Assembly: GCF_018812025.1 (NCBI RefSeq)
Contig: NC_063054.1
Span: forward strand, 25,362,142-25,426,141
DNA length: 64,000 nt
Reading direction: 5' to 3'
From: Megalobrama amblycephala
Taxonomy: Eukaryota; Chordata; Actinopteri; Cypriniformes; Xenocyprididae
The notes below the pieces were generated by a model. The model was not told where the DNA came from and searched no databases. It saw only the letters and a program-made list of their open reading frames with translations. Positions 22,273-34,981 of this stretch are shown here, one piece after another. Made by a program: the position numbers and the translations under genes. How positions within the stretch are numbered: position 1 is the first letter of the stretch; the number at the start of each line of letters is the position of its first letter.

Positions 22273-22565
22273 CTCGTTAAGTCCACGATAGTCAATGCAT
22301 GGTCGAAGTCCCCCATCCTTCTTGTGAACGAAGAATCATCCTGCAGAAGCAGGAGATGTAGAAGGTCGTATAAAGCCCTTAGCTAGTTCCTCTTTGATGT
22401 ATTTAGTCATGGCTTCGGATTCAGGCTGTGAGAGGGGAAAGATGCATCCCCTGGGAGGCATTGCACCAGGTATGAGTTCAATGGCACAGTCGTAGTCATG
22501 GTGTGGCGGCAGTCTCTATATTTGGTGTGGCGGATAAGTCTCTATATTCCTTAGGAAGGTTAAAA

Positions 22566-22955
22566 TCAGTAGATTTTTCTTTGGTGACCTTGACAGATCA
22601 AACGGGCAGAGAAGACATGAGTGAGGCATTCTGGGTAGCATGATTTGTTCCACTGTGTGATTTGTCCCTCCTTCCATGAGACATGGGGGTCATGTCTCCG
22701 AAGCCAGGGTAGCCCGAGAATGACCGGAGTGTTGGATGTGGGGAGAATGTAGAATTTAATCCTCTCAGTGTGAAAGAGACCAGTCTGCATCAGTAGTTCC
22801 TGTGTTATGGAAGATATATGTCCAGACCCCAGCAGTCTTCCATCTATCGCCTCCACGGTTAGGGAAGATGAACACTGAATTAGGGCTATATGATTATGGA
22901 GGGTGAAATCACTAAACATAAAATTTCCAGCAGCCCCCGAATCTAACAGGGCCAT
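22566..22955 (-). pseudogene. Aspartic protease region of the minus-strand chromovirus
   Basis: [11 protein letters not shown] at the start is the retropepsin active-site motif. [20 protein letters not shown] follows, as in the intact relative at about 9930-9990. The frame ends in the linker before RT. It is separated from gag by about 200 bases of broken coding sequence. Confidence 0.75.
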
Positions 22956-23170
22956 CGTGGATATTTAATTACCATTGGCAGTTATGGAGATTGGCACAGT
23001 AACACACAGTTCAGGATTTAATGCATCAAACAGGGAAACTCACCGGTGTCTGATGCTCAGGAGACGGTCGTGAAGGACATGAGTTCCTTAGGTGACCAGA
23101 CTGACCGCAGTACAGACACAGGCGTTGAGAAAGTCGGCGGTCTCTCTCCTTGGCTGATAGACGATATGAG

Positions 23171-23743
23171 TTAATTTGCATAGGTTCGCCCCTGAGAAAG
23201 TTCTAGTAAGCGCTCGCCCGCACTCCTGCCCTCATTGGAATGATCGAACACCTCCCGAAATCGCTGCAGAGAACTTTCAAAGGACGGAAAAGCTGAGCTG
23301 TCCTCTCTCCAAACTGCCGTAATCCACTCTAACGCCTTGCAGAGAACAGAGACAAAAGCAATTTTCCCAGCCTTGGTTGAGTACAGGGTGGGTTGTTGCC
23401 CCACAAACAGCGAGCACTGAAGCAGGAAACCCTTACATCTCGCTGGGTCTCCGTCAAACTTCTCTGGGAAAGCCAGACGAGGGCTCACCTGATACGGCGT
23501 CTCCGACGCAGGTGTAATGGCGGCAGCGGCCGTTGTTGTTGTCGGTGTGGGAGCGGAAACATGGATGTTTTGAAGAGCTTTCACCAGCTCCTCTGTGATG
23601 GATGTGAGGCGATTCAACTGGTGTTGGTGTGCAGCGAGCTGGCTGGCCTGGGCAGACATGGTGGCACACAGATGGGAGAAAGCCGCTGGATCAAGTTCAG
23701 GCGAGGTCTTCTGTGACGACTCGTTACTCACAGTAGGATCCAT
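23171..23743 (-). pseudogene. Gag N-terminal fragment of the minus-strand chromovirus
   Basis: It starts MDPTVSNESSQKTSP, aligned with [15 protein letters not shown] of the plus-strand element, and like it begins inside the LTR. It contains [11 protein letters not shown] and [11 protein letters not shown]. The frame is lost after [12 protein letters not shown], before the zinc knuckle. A short sequence near 23090-23130 may derive from the knuckle region. Confidence 0.8.
23701..23710 (-). promoter_or_regulatory. Self-complementary primer-binding site, second chromovirus
   Basis: On the minus strand AAGACCTCGC follows the 5' LTR end by one base. It is the exact complement of GCGAGGTCTT at 24004-23995, the predicted RNA start. 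Compared with the plus-strand chromovirus one base pair has changed on both sides, so pairing is kept. Confidence 0.7.
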
Positions 23744-24185
23744 TTGCAGGCTTTATTATAAAACGTAGTCAAACAGGCAGTGGTCAGTACCGGCAGATAC
23801 AGTGACAGAGGGCAGACAAAGTCGTGGTCGTAAAACAAGCAGGAGATCAGGACAGGCAGAGAGCAATCACAGGTCAAAACACAAAGCAAATAGTCCAGAA
23901 GGCAGGCAGCAGTGAGTCGTAAACGGGTAATCAGACTGGGTCACAACAGATAGGCAAAACAGGAAATAACGCTCAGAATTGTACCGTAGTAAACAAGACC
24001 TCGCAATGAGGACTAGTGCAGGAACAATTTATATAGACCTAAACCAATGAGCTGAAACTGGGTGGCGTGCTCAGTACCAGGTACGGGGCTGATGGGAAAT
24101 GTAGTGTATGTGCGAGTGTCAGTATTCGGGTGAGGGTGCCCTCTGCTGGCCAGAGGAGGGAATCACGGAGTTCGTCACTGTGACA
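23712..24185 (-). repeat. 5' LTR of the minus-strand chromovirus
   Basis: In minus orientation it starts TGTCACAGTGACG and ends GTCACA. The TATA box TATATAAAT begins at 24035 and the predicted RNA start GCGAGGTCTT at 24004, 31 bases apart. The gag ATG is at 23743. Confidence 0.8.
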
Positions 24186-24190
24186 GCAAT

Positions 24191-24665
24191 AAAGGGTTAG
24201 TTCACCCAAAAATGAAATTTCTGTTCCACATCCGTAAGACCTTTGTTCATCTTCAGAACACAAATTAAGATCTTTTTGATGAAATCCGAGAGGTATATGA
24301 CTTGTCCATAGACAGCAATATAATCAACCCTTTCAAGGTCCAGAAAGGTACTAAAGACATTGTTAAAACAGTCGACGTGACTGCAGTGGTTCAACCTTAA
24401 TGTTATGAAGCGACGAGAATACGTTTTGTGCGCAAAAACAAAACAAAAATAATGACTTTATTCAACAATATCTTCTCTCATATTTTGTTTACATCCAGCG
24501 CTTTCAGGTTCTACATCAGAATGCCGACTGATTATTGGCCGACACTGTTCAAGTAATTAGCACAATGCATGGGTGTGATGTTGACGCAGGAGATGGCCAA
24601 TAATGAGTCGCCGTTCTGACGTAGAACCTGAAAGCGCTGGACATAAACAACATATGAGAATGACA
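24191..24665. mobile_element. Foldback TTAA-type element, left end and centre
   Basis: It starts AGGGTTAGTTCACCC, an end recurring at 30849-30890 and 31331 in inverted form. An internal inverted repeat pairs about 24487-24540 with 24595-24650 (GTTCTACATCAGAATGCCGA against its complement). The right half is missing: sequence leaves the family consensus I recognise at about 24665. No protein is encoded. Confidence 0.6.
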
Positions 24666-24666
24666 A

Positions 24667-25386
24667 TGTTCATGGCGAGTGTGTGAAGTCTGTCCTGTCA
24701 TTTTTCTGCAGCTCGTGACCTGGGTAATCAGTGGTGATTATTTGGCGCGGGTGCACACAGATCATGAGCTGATTTCCCACACCTGTCGCTTGTTCCCATT
24801 TCCCATTTATTCTTTGCTGTGTCTGTCCCATGTTGTCAGTAGATTGTTTTGTGTGCCATCATGTGTTTAGACCAGTTCCGTGTGTCTTTGTTTCTTATCT
24901 TGTCTACTGCTGTGCCCAGGATGTCTAGACAAGGAGTATACAGGTGGTCGTGTGCTTGCTTTTCAGTCTCGTTCTCTGTCCTGTTGAAGGCTCTAGAACT
25001 CTCTCACATCCCTTTTTGCCCGTGTGCGTGTGCCACTACATTTTGTTATACCCAGAAGTGTCTAAAAAACTGTTGCACGAATCCTCTGCTTTTGAGTTCT
25101 CTCTTCACGCACCCTGACACTGTCTGCAGCCTGTGACAAAGAACATGAGTTGGTCTGTACTCTGTAGGCTACCATTTCGTTTTGCTTGGGAAAAGCTGGC
25201 ATAGTAGTAAATCTGATCAAGAAATGCATCTGATTCTGTTTGAACTCTTCAATGATTGAATAATGAAATATTTAACAATAAACTTTTATGACAAATACTA
25301 TGACATAATGATTAGGCTAAATGATTTATAATGATGACTAAATGATTTAGGCTAATTCCTTTATTATCTAGATACACTTTAAAATA
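24667..25386 (+). other. Possible solo LTR (24691-25138) and unassigned flank
   Basis: The stretch from TGTCCTGTCA to CTGTGACA has LTR-like ends and C/T-rich, TATA-poor content. I find no target duplication and no partner copy, so this is weak. The remainder up to 25386 is AT-rich with no gene. Confidence 0.25.
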
Positions 25387-26649
25387 TTAGGCTAATAGAA
25401 AAGTGACTACTCTCAGACTACTGGACTTGGGGCTTGAGATTGGAGGATAGTAGATTGCCCTGTATGGGTCTTTCTCTTCTTCCACTTGCGATGGTGTGTG
25501 GCTGACCGCCTCTGTAATATCTGCAGCTAACATGGCCACCTGAGGCAGAACAGCAGTGATCTCTGTCAACTCAGTGAATGAACGAGACTCAGCAAACTTG
25601 AAAGTAACAAGAACAGACTTAATTTACTGAGGGACAACACTTGACTTGACAGACTCAGGAATAACAGGAAAACTCTTGGCAGATACTGGGAAAACAGTAG
25701 TTAATTCAACAGATGCTAGATGCTTCAGAAACTGCTGTGCTTGGGGCTTTAGAAGAAAGGGTTTTAAACTGCACAGCACAGGCCTTTCCTTTCCTCCGCT
25801 CTTGATGGGTCGATGTTATGCGCTTGACCGCCTTTGTAGTATCCGTAGCTGATTCGGCCAACACAGACGGCATAGCAGTTAACCCCATCAACTCAGCAGT
25901 AACAAAAACGGATACAGCAGGCTCCGAAATGACAGAAACAGACTTAGACTGAGAGATGACTGTGGTAGACCTCTCTGGCTCTTGGACATCAGAAGTAGAC
26001 GTGATGGTTTCTTGAACGACAGGAGTTGACTCAGACTGGAAAGTAACTGGAACTGACCTGTTTGACTGAGCAATGACTGTGTTTGACTTGACTGGCCCCT
26101 GAATAGTAGAAGTGGATGCGGCTGATTCAGGATTGGCAGAAACTGATTCAGTTGACTCAGAAGTGACTGGAACTGACTTGATTGCTTAGGAGATTACAGT
26201 GGTTAACTTGACTGGCTCAGAGGTGACTGGAAGAGTCTCTGCAGACTCTGGGGTAGATGTGGTGGACTCAATCACCTTTCTGAATCTTAGCTTCTACCAG
26301 GAGGATCATAAACTTGACGTGACAGACAAGGAAGGGCGGGAGAATTGCTGCAGGCAGACACCAGTCGACTTGGCACTTCCCGCTGGCTGGGATGATCAAG
26401 ATACCTGGAGAAACCCCAGAAATCCAGAACCCTGAGAGAATCCATCTCCCATGCTGGTAGGGGATCATCTAAGCAGGCGTTAAAGATGTCTTTGAGAGCA
26501 GCATCATTATAATCTAGCTCCCTAGACATAGTCCAGAAAAACTGGGTGAACGTTCCTATCTCCCAGCCCCATTTGCGAAGGCCAGTCAGACCTCGATGAC
26601 GAGCCCCTCTCTCCCGGGCATTAGCAGGTGGCAGGATTCTGATACTCAT
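25387..26649 (-). pseudogene. Gag-like gene of a decayed non-autonomous LTR element
   Basis: From ATG at 26649, 120 codons read MSIRILPP ... FTQFFWTMSRELDYNDAA ... FNACLDDPLP ... LDFWGFSRYL. This head domain matches the N-terminus of the young element's protein at 27637. Further on the minus strand another frame gives Ser/Thr/Glu/Val-rich repeats (SVPVTSES-, STTVISQS-like), interrupted by stops down to about 25400, analogous to the low-complexity body of the young element. No pol domain is present. Its LTRs are not resolved, although the segment GAACGAACTGGCC at about 26685 resembles sequence just inside an LTR. Confidence 0.55.
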
Positions 26650-27239
26650 CCTGCTGAGACCTGTGTAGGCCAGTTCGTTCTATCAGGGATCTATGAGGGA
26701 GGACTCAAACGCAGGACGAGTGTTACAGGTTTGACAAGACAAGACTTAAAACAAGATATTGAGGGTGAGGAGGTGAACACAGTCCATACAGTAGGTAGGG
26801 ATGGGGCACGATGACAAGCAAGCTGAGAAAATGGCCACTGAGATCAGCCCAGGGTGAAAACAGGCTGGTGTGCTTTGGTTGGTGTGCAGCACAAGGCCAA
26901 TAGATGCAGCGAGAGCCAGACAGGATCACACAGCACACGTAGTTAGACTCACAGGGCATGATCAGGCACTGCACCGGTCTTGCTGCTTGGCAGGGAGAGG
27001 GAAACTCAACTTGCTGGACAGGACTCTGCACATCAAACAGGACAGGTCACAACCTCTTCTTTCATGAGCTTCTATGTACATTTCTGTACAAGATTGAAAG
27101 TAATTGGCAGAAAGATGTAAACACAAAAGCAAGATTGAAACCAAACTAGTTTTTTACTGTAAGCATTTGTGGTTGTAAATAAAGTATAACACAGTACGAA
27201 AGAAAAGAAATATATCAACCATGTGTAGCTGGACAGAAA
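26650..27239. other. Unassigned; may hold the LTR of the preceding gene
   Basis: No coding motif. The region lies upstream of the minus-strand gag-like gene and could be its 5' LTR, but no second copy is found to prove it. Confidence 0.3.
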
Positions 27240-27244
27240 CAATG

Positions 27245-27606
27245 TGTCATGATCACCAGTGAGAGTGCCCTATCAGCCACTAGAGGGCACTCCATCTTGG
27301 ACTCTTGTTTTCACCCCTTGGACTACAATTCCCATACTCACCCCTGGACTCATTATTACACTCATTGCACTCAGCTGTTTTGTGTTTCATCATTAGTGTC
27401 TGTCTATTTATACTCAGTTGTGTCTGTCCTTGGTTGTGGTTTGTTATTTTGTTACGTGCACCGTTTGTTTCTCTGGCTTTGTGTTTTGTGGACTGGATTT
27501 CTGGATTTTGACCCTTGCCTGCCTTTGGATTAACGTTTCTGGATTCCCCAATAAATACTTATGCTGCAACTGGATCTCTACATCTTGTTCTTGTGTGTCC
27601 GTGACA
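27245..27606 (+). repeat. 5' LTR of the non-autonomous element
   Basis: TGTCATGA to GTGACA. TATTTATAC is at 27405-27413, the predicted RNA start at about 27436, and AATAAA at 27550-27555. The first 26 bases resemble those of the solo LTR ending at 38323 (ACCAGTGAGAGTGCCC is shared exactly). Confidence 0.9.
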
Positions 27607-27607
27607 G

Positions 27608-27625
27608 AACAAACCACCTCCAAGG
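27608..27625 (+). promoter_or_regulatory. Self-complementary primer-binding site, non-autonomous element
   Basis: AACAAACCAC (27608-27617) starts one base after the LTR and is the exact complement of GTGGTTTGTT at 27436-27445. Pairing extends to 16 of 18 positions (27428-27445 with 27608-27625). The match begins 31 bases after the TATA-like box, the same spacing as in the two chromoviruses. Confidence 0.65.
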
Positions 27626-27636
27626 GATCCAGCAGC

Positions 27637-29042
<1,406 letters not shown>

Positions 29043-29043
<1 letters not shown>

Positions 29044-29395
29044 GCCCGCTGCCGTCCCAGAGCAGCCCCAGCCTGAGCACGCTGCCGTCCCAGAGCAGCC
29101 CCAGCCTGAGCACGCTGCCGTCCCAGAGCAGCCCCAGCCTGAGCACGCTGCCGTCCCAGAGCAGCCCCAGCCTGAGCACGCTGCCGTCCCAGAGCAGCCC
29201 CAGCCTGAGCACGCTGCCGTCCCAGAGCAGCCCCAGCCTGAGCACGCTGCCGTCCCAGAGCAGCCCCAGCCTGAGCACGCTGCCGTCCCAGAGCAGCCCC
29301 AGCCTGAGCACGCTGCCGTCCCAGAGCAGCCCCAGCCTGAGCACGCTGCCGTCCCAGAGCAGCCCCAGCCTGAGCACGTTGCCGTCCCAGAGCAG
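29043..29395 (+). repeat. Minisatellite 2: 33-base units
   Basis: About eleven copies of a 33-base unit containing CTGCCGTCCCAGAGCAGCCC, encoding an 11-residue repeat (HAAVPEQPQPE). Copies are nearly identical, which fits recent expansion. Confidence 0.85.
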
Positions 29396-29459
29396 TTCCA
29401 GTCTGAGTCCGCTGCCGTCCCTGAGTCCTCCGCTCTCCCTGATACGGCCACGGAGGCCG

Positions 29460-29592
29460 CGCCACCGAAGCGCCTTGCCCTGCCGGCGCCACCGAAGCGC
29501 CTTGCCCTGCCGGCGCCACCGAAGCGCCTTGCCCTGCCGGCGCCACCGAAGCGCCTTGCCCTGCCGGCGCCACCGAAGCGCCTTGCCCTGCC
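29460..29592 (+). repeat. Minisatellite 3: 27-base units
   Basis: Five copies of a 27-base unit containing CCGAAGCGCCTTGCCCTGCC, encoding PKRLALPAP. Confidence 0.85.
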
Positions 29593-29594
29593 GC

Positions 29595-30130
29595 CTGAGC
29601 AGCCTGAGCCTGGTGCCATCACCGAGCTGTCCGCTCCCCTTGATACGGCCACGGAGGCCGTCACCAAGCTGTCCGCTCTCTCTGATACGGCCACGGAGGC
29701 CGTCACCGAGCTGTCCGCTCTCCCTGATATGGCCATGAAGCACCCTTGGCCTACTGCCCTGCCGCCGTCCAAGCCTTCTGCCCTGCCGCCACCGCCCAGA
29801 TCTTCTGTCCTGCCGCCATCATCCAAGCCTTCTGCCCTGCCGCCGCCGCCAAGGCTTTCTGCCCTGCCGCCACTGCCCAGGCCGTCTGAACCGTTGGAAC
29901 CAGCCTGGTCAGTTCCTCCGGCACCACCCTGGCAATCAGCCAGGATTCCAGACCCGCTGGAACCAGCCTGGTCAGTTCCTCCAGCGCCACCCTGGCAATC
30001 AGCCAGGATTCCAGACCCTCTGGAACCAGCCTGGTCAGTTCCTCCAGCGCCACCCTGGCACTCAGCCAGGACTCCAGAACCACTGGAACCAGCCTGGTCA
30101 GTTCCTCCAGCACCGCCCTGGCTATCAGTT
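29595..30130 (+). repeat. Minisatellite 4: 42- and 63-base units
   Basis: Two or three 42-base units (TATEAVTELSAL-type, to about 29730) are followed by proline-rich sequence. Then come four 63-base units (LEPAWSVPPAPPWQSARIPDP-type, about 29890-30125). Confidence 0.75.
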
Positions 30131-30255
30131 GGGCACCCTGGATCTGGCCCACCATCCCTCCCCCTGATCCTCCTCCTGTCCACCTCCCTCCTGACTTTTG
30201 GTGTTTTTGTTTTGTCTGGTGGAGCGTCTGGTAGCCGCTCCTTTGAGGGGGGTAA

Positions 30256-30617
30256 TGTCATGATCACCAGTGAGAGTGCCCTATCAGCCACTAGAGGGCA
30301 CTCCATCTTGGACTCTTGTTTTCACCCCTTGGACTACAATTCCCATACTCACCCCTGGACTCATTATTACACTCATTGCACTCAGCTGTTTTGTGTTTCA
30401 TCATTAGTGTCTGTCTATTTATACTCAGTTGTGTCTGTCCTTGGTTGTGGTTTGTTATTTTGTTACGTGCACCGTTTGTTTCTCTGGCTTTGTGTTTTGC
30501 GGACTGGATTTCTGGATTTTGACCCTTGCCTGCCTTTGGATTAACGTTTCTGGATTCCCCAATAAATACTTATGCTGCAACTGGATCTCTACATCTTGTT
30601 CTTGTGTGTCCGTGACA
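30256..30617 (+). repeat. 3' LTR of the non-autonomous element
   Basis: Identical to the 5' LTR except for one base by my reading. AATAAA is at 30561-30566. It is followed by the CAATG duplication. Confidence 0.9.
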
Positions 30618-30848
30618 CAATGGTTGTGTTTGAAAAAGGAAATCAAGATACTTCCTGATAGATTTTTTTGTGTGTTACATAGAGAATTGTGTGTTGCAAA
30701 AAGTGTTTTATGAAATTGAAAACTAAGTCGAAAGCTGAAAATTAGTGTATGGTTTTGCAGATTTGGTGTGTGGTTCTGGTGTTTGAGTGTCAAGTTTCAA
30801 AAATTGTGTGACAAGTAAGGATTTTGTGTGTAAGCAGTTGTAAAAAAC

Positions 30849-31331
30849 TGTAATGACAGACATTTAATTTTTGGGTGAACTAACCCTTTAAAGCAGACAA
30901 ATACCACATTATAACATTTAAAACGCGTTCTTCTGTGTTCGTCAATTCTCACCGGAGCTTACGCTATGCCTATGTCATATGCCGGAATTCAACTCTCTCA
31001 TGAACGCATGAACGGCTGTTACCGGAAGCCAGTTATTATATTTTCTAAAATTATAAATGTGGATATTTTTCTTACAAAAAGGCATCGCTTCAGAAGACCT
31101 TTATTAACTCCCTGGAGCCGTATGGATTACTTTTATGATGGATGGATGCGTTTTTTGGGCTTCAAAAAATAGCACCATTCACTTCCATTATAAAGCATGG
31201 AAGAGCCAGGATATTTTTTAATATAATTCCAATTGTATTTGGCTGAAAGACGAAAGTCATAAACACCTAGGATAGCTTGAGGGTGCGTAAATTATGAGAT
31301 AATTTTCATTTTTAGGTGAACTAACCCTTTA
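30849..31331. mobile_element. Ends of TTAA-type foldback elements
   Basis: Two right termini occur in series: TTGGGTGAACTAACCCT ending near 30887, followed by TTAA, and TTAGGTGAACTAACCCT ending near 31330. Both match the inverted form of the left end at 24193. The 30900-31331 part resembles one half of a longer palindromic family. Neither copy has a left end here. Confidence 0.5.
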
Positions 31332-31334
31332 GGG

Positions 31335-32772
31335 CAACAAGCATGTTGACCTTATCCAGACTGTTCAGCTTAGCAACCAGTGCATGTGAAGAAAAAGCAA
31401 GTGATTAAGCAAACATCGAAGTCAAGAGGGCAAACGCAGAAGAATTCTTCTTCTGAGCATTCCAATGCAATATTTCCATAAACTACATGCCTTCTGGAAT
31501 GAAAGAAAGAGAGGATTAAGTGATCAACATCGATCAAGCACTGTTTGCTTATGGTTTTCTTATCTGCTGTCCAAGTTTTGAGTGATGAATGCAGACTACT
31601 ACTGTCTGCTGTGTGGGCAGTTATTTCCTCTCATGCAGGTTCAGATGTGCATGCTCTTTGGCTGTAGTCTTGCACTGTGTTTGAGCACAATTTGACCCAG
31701 ATGCAGGCAACATAAACATAAACCACGGTTGCTTGTTGCCACTAATTCTTCTAGGCTTGGTGTGTCTGAGCTGTTAAGCCACAAACATGTTACCAATAAC
31801 CAACAGAAGTCTTAAACAACAACCATATTGCTGATAACCTGAAAAACCTTGAGGTCAACATGAAATCCAATCTGACCCTGTTTGTAGCACAAATTGCTAG
31901 TCTTGTGCTAAACCTTTCATCTAAGCAAGCTATCTTTTAATAATCTTACTCAAAATGTGAAGATGGCTTTCCTTCTAAAATGTTGTTCCTTCTCCGATGT
32001 GTCAGTTGATTATTTGGCAAAACATCCTTAACTGTTCCCTTGCAACAGGCAGACTGCTGTGAGCTAGAGATGAGAGACAAAGATTTCTTCTTGTAATATC
32101 CTCTTCACTTCGAAATATGTCACAATACTGAAGATCAGTGGAAACTTCTGGTTCACGCAGACTTAAGCAACAAACATGTGACCGATAACAACTGGATGGC
32201 TTAATGCAACAAGCGTGATCTTTAAAGGCAAAAATAGAAGTTTGCATTAAAATATCCAAAAATCATTATAACAATGTTATATATTAACTCTCTGGGGTCT
32301 GAGGTATTTTTGGGGCCCTGGAAATGTTTTGACATGCCCTGACCTTTGTGCTTTTTTCAATAACTTAAAATATTTTCATGGGTTTATATATGATTACACT
32401 ATGTCCAGCACAAACTCTGCTATGGTACATCTAAAATCATGTATGTATCTGAAATAAGGCCATAAAACCCAGACGGAACCAATTTTCACAAGACTTGAAA
32501 CTGGCTCTTGAAGACTAGAATTTTTACTCCAAAATAGAGTGAAAATCCTCTTGCACACTCATTCACATAAAACAATACATTTATTTAAAATTTGTAAGAC
32601 ATGTGTCAGAAAGACTGTATGTGAGGAGGTGTGAATCATCATGAATATTTAGTGTTTCACACCTGGGAAAACAAAGACACTTCCCTAATGACCCTATCCA
32701 TGTCAATGGGACTGGGACAAAAGAAAGAATGTAAGGAGATTAGAAGAATGGCTTTTTTGATTGTATTTTATT

Positions 32773-32855
<83 letters not shown>

Positions 32856-34977
32856 GGTTAAACTCATTATTGAGCATAGTGTCACACAACTTTGTGTCAT
32901 TCCTGAAACAGTTCCTGTTCAACTGGAGAAATAAGCAAACATACCTGGCATTTCCAATGTGTTTTTTTTTTAGGCCTTTTGCTATTCATTGAAGAAAAAA
33001 ACAGCCCCACCATGAGTAGTGAGCTTGTTTTATGTAGATGTAGGTACAGCGCACTCAAAGAAAAATACTTTGAAGAGTATTACTCATATGAAGGTTTATG
33101 TCAGCAGGACTCATCTGTGGTGCAGGTTAAAAAATAAAAAAAAAATCAACCACAAAAGGAATATATTGCAAGACTTGAATTGGGTATGTCTAATGGATTT
33201 TAATAAATGAAACTATGAATACATACAACTAGATCTAAGCAAAGGAAACATATAAACAGGATAATGAAAGGTAAAGAAAAAAAGAGAAGATAAAAGAATG
33301 GTAAAACTTAACAGTTAACCTTGAGAGCCAGCAAAGAATCACATCACCTTAAAAGGGCCATAAGCTTAAAATGCATCTAAAGATCGATAAGAATGATACT
33401 TGCATGGATTTTTGATGCTGAGTTATGGATGGATGCGGTACAGAGATTCAGTACATTCGTGAGCTGGAATTCGTTGGTTTCTCAGGTGCCATTCACAGGA
33501 AGTTTGAATGGAAGTAACTTAAAAGCATGTTTTGCCGGAAAGTGTTTGTCTCATCAGAAGAAGAAGCAAGGATGAGCAAAGATGAATGACAATGAGAGAC
33601 AGAGTCATTGTCTTTTAAGGACAAACCAGTCCACACCTTATATATTTCATATTTTAGGCAAACTGACCAATCCAAAGTGTGAATTTTGAGCAGGAGAGAG
33701 TTTCCATTGTCTCCATTTACAACCTAATGTTTATGGTGGTGTCAGATTAGTACAGTTTTTCCCCCAAAGTATAGTAAAAAATAATATAAGGCATTTTATT
33801 GTAACATAATATACATAATCAATTAAGGCATATGGAGAGGATCATTTCAAGACCAAATACGATTGGATGGGAAGACATTAAATGAGTGGTACATTCTCAC
33901 GGATGATTATAAGCATTTTAAACTTATTATAAAATAACTAAATATCATAACTAGGCTAATTATAACATGGAGACATGCATTCACACAGGAATATATCATA
34001 TTACATTCTGGGATAGTTTAATTATGTGAAAATGTAGTGAAATTCAGAGAGTGTCGGTATATGTGGGTGTGTGTGTGTGTGTGTGTTATGTGTCTTGAGT
34101 ATTTCCACAATGTGTCTGTGGTCACATTCTTTGTGCCTAGCATGGGGTCGATCTAGGAGATCTTTGAAGTCACTTAGGAACTATGAAGACATTTCTGCTT
34201 AGCATCTGCCAAGGCAACTAAAGTGACAACAGACCCATAAAAGTCAGACTGGCTGGAGCTGGGGCCACGATTTAACTAACCGGTTCAGGAGGGTAAAAGC
34301 TTTCCCTAAATCTTACAGCTGAATCGATCATCGTCAGTTAGTCTAGACATTACACACTCATATTTTATATCTTATGTTTTTATATTATATTATAGAGCAT
34401 GAAAACATCTCTGTGTCATACAACATTTGCATGCATTGAAACATTATCTATATATTTCATATTTCAACGTTTCACTTAATATCACACATTTCAGTCTGGG
34501 AAAAGCCCAACTAGAACAATTCTGTAGATATTAAAAGAAAAAAAAAAAAAAAAGTGAAACAATACATCAACTTACTCGCTATGATGCCCTCTGCTGGATC
34601 AAGCCTTGCATTGTGTTCTTCTGATGGAAATTCGAGGCTTATTCCACATGTGTGTTTGTCTTCCAAACTCGATGAAAACTCGGAGACTGATGAATTTGCT
34701 TTGTTTACATTGGGAATAGGAGCATGGATGATTAAGGTATGAATAATGGCACATTAAAAATAATTAGTTAAGACGGGAAAGAATGTACCTCTTGCTGGTT
34801 TCATATGGATAACATAAAGAGAGAACATTTGTTTTGACTTAATTTAAATAATTAGACAATAGACATTCTAAGCTTTCTAGAGACATGTTTCTCATGTAAA
34901 TGTGACAACTATTCGCTGAGTTTCGGATTGTTTTTGAAACGCATTTCAGAAAGAAATCCACAGAGACTTAAAGGTGC
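31335..34977. other. Unassigned AT-rich sequence with microsatellites
   Basis: No gene is supported. Loosely repeated words of the form AACAAACATGTT occur at about 31350, 31785 and 32170. Near 32284-32330 a TTAACTCTCTGGGGTCTGAGG start looks like one end of a TTAA-type element, but its partner end is not found. A GT run lies at about 34070-34087. Confidence 0.35.
32779..32848. repeat. (TA)n microsatellite
   Basis: About 70 bases of uninterrupted AT/TA dinucleotides. Confidence 0.95.
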
Positions 34978-34981
34978 CCTA

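Larger units (their letters stand above)
20522..24185 (-). mobile_element. Decayed Ty3/gypsy chromovirus, internally deleted
   Basis: Same lineage as the element at 8189-13499 but more diverged and broken. The order on the minus strand is 5' LTR (24185-23712), gag, protease, RT, integrase and a truncated 3' LTR (20942-20522). RNase H is deleted: RT sequence ...APILHHP joins a segment before integrase. The integrase C-terminus, chromodomain and the start of the 3' LTR are also deleted. No target duplication is visible. The self-priming complement is preserved. Confidence 0.85.

Noticed and set aside
24691..25138. Complete LTR element starting here
   Set aside because: LTR-like ends only; no second LTR, target duplication or coding interior. 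Kept as a weak feature only.
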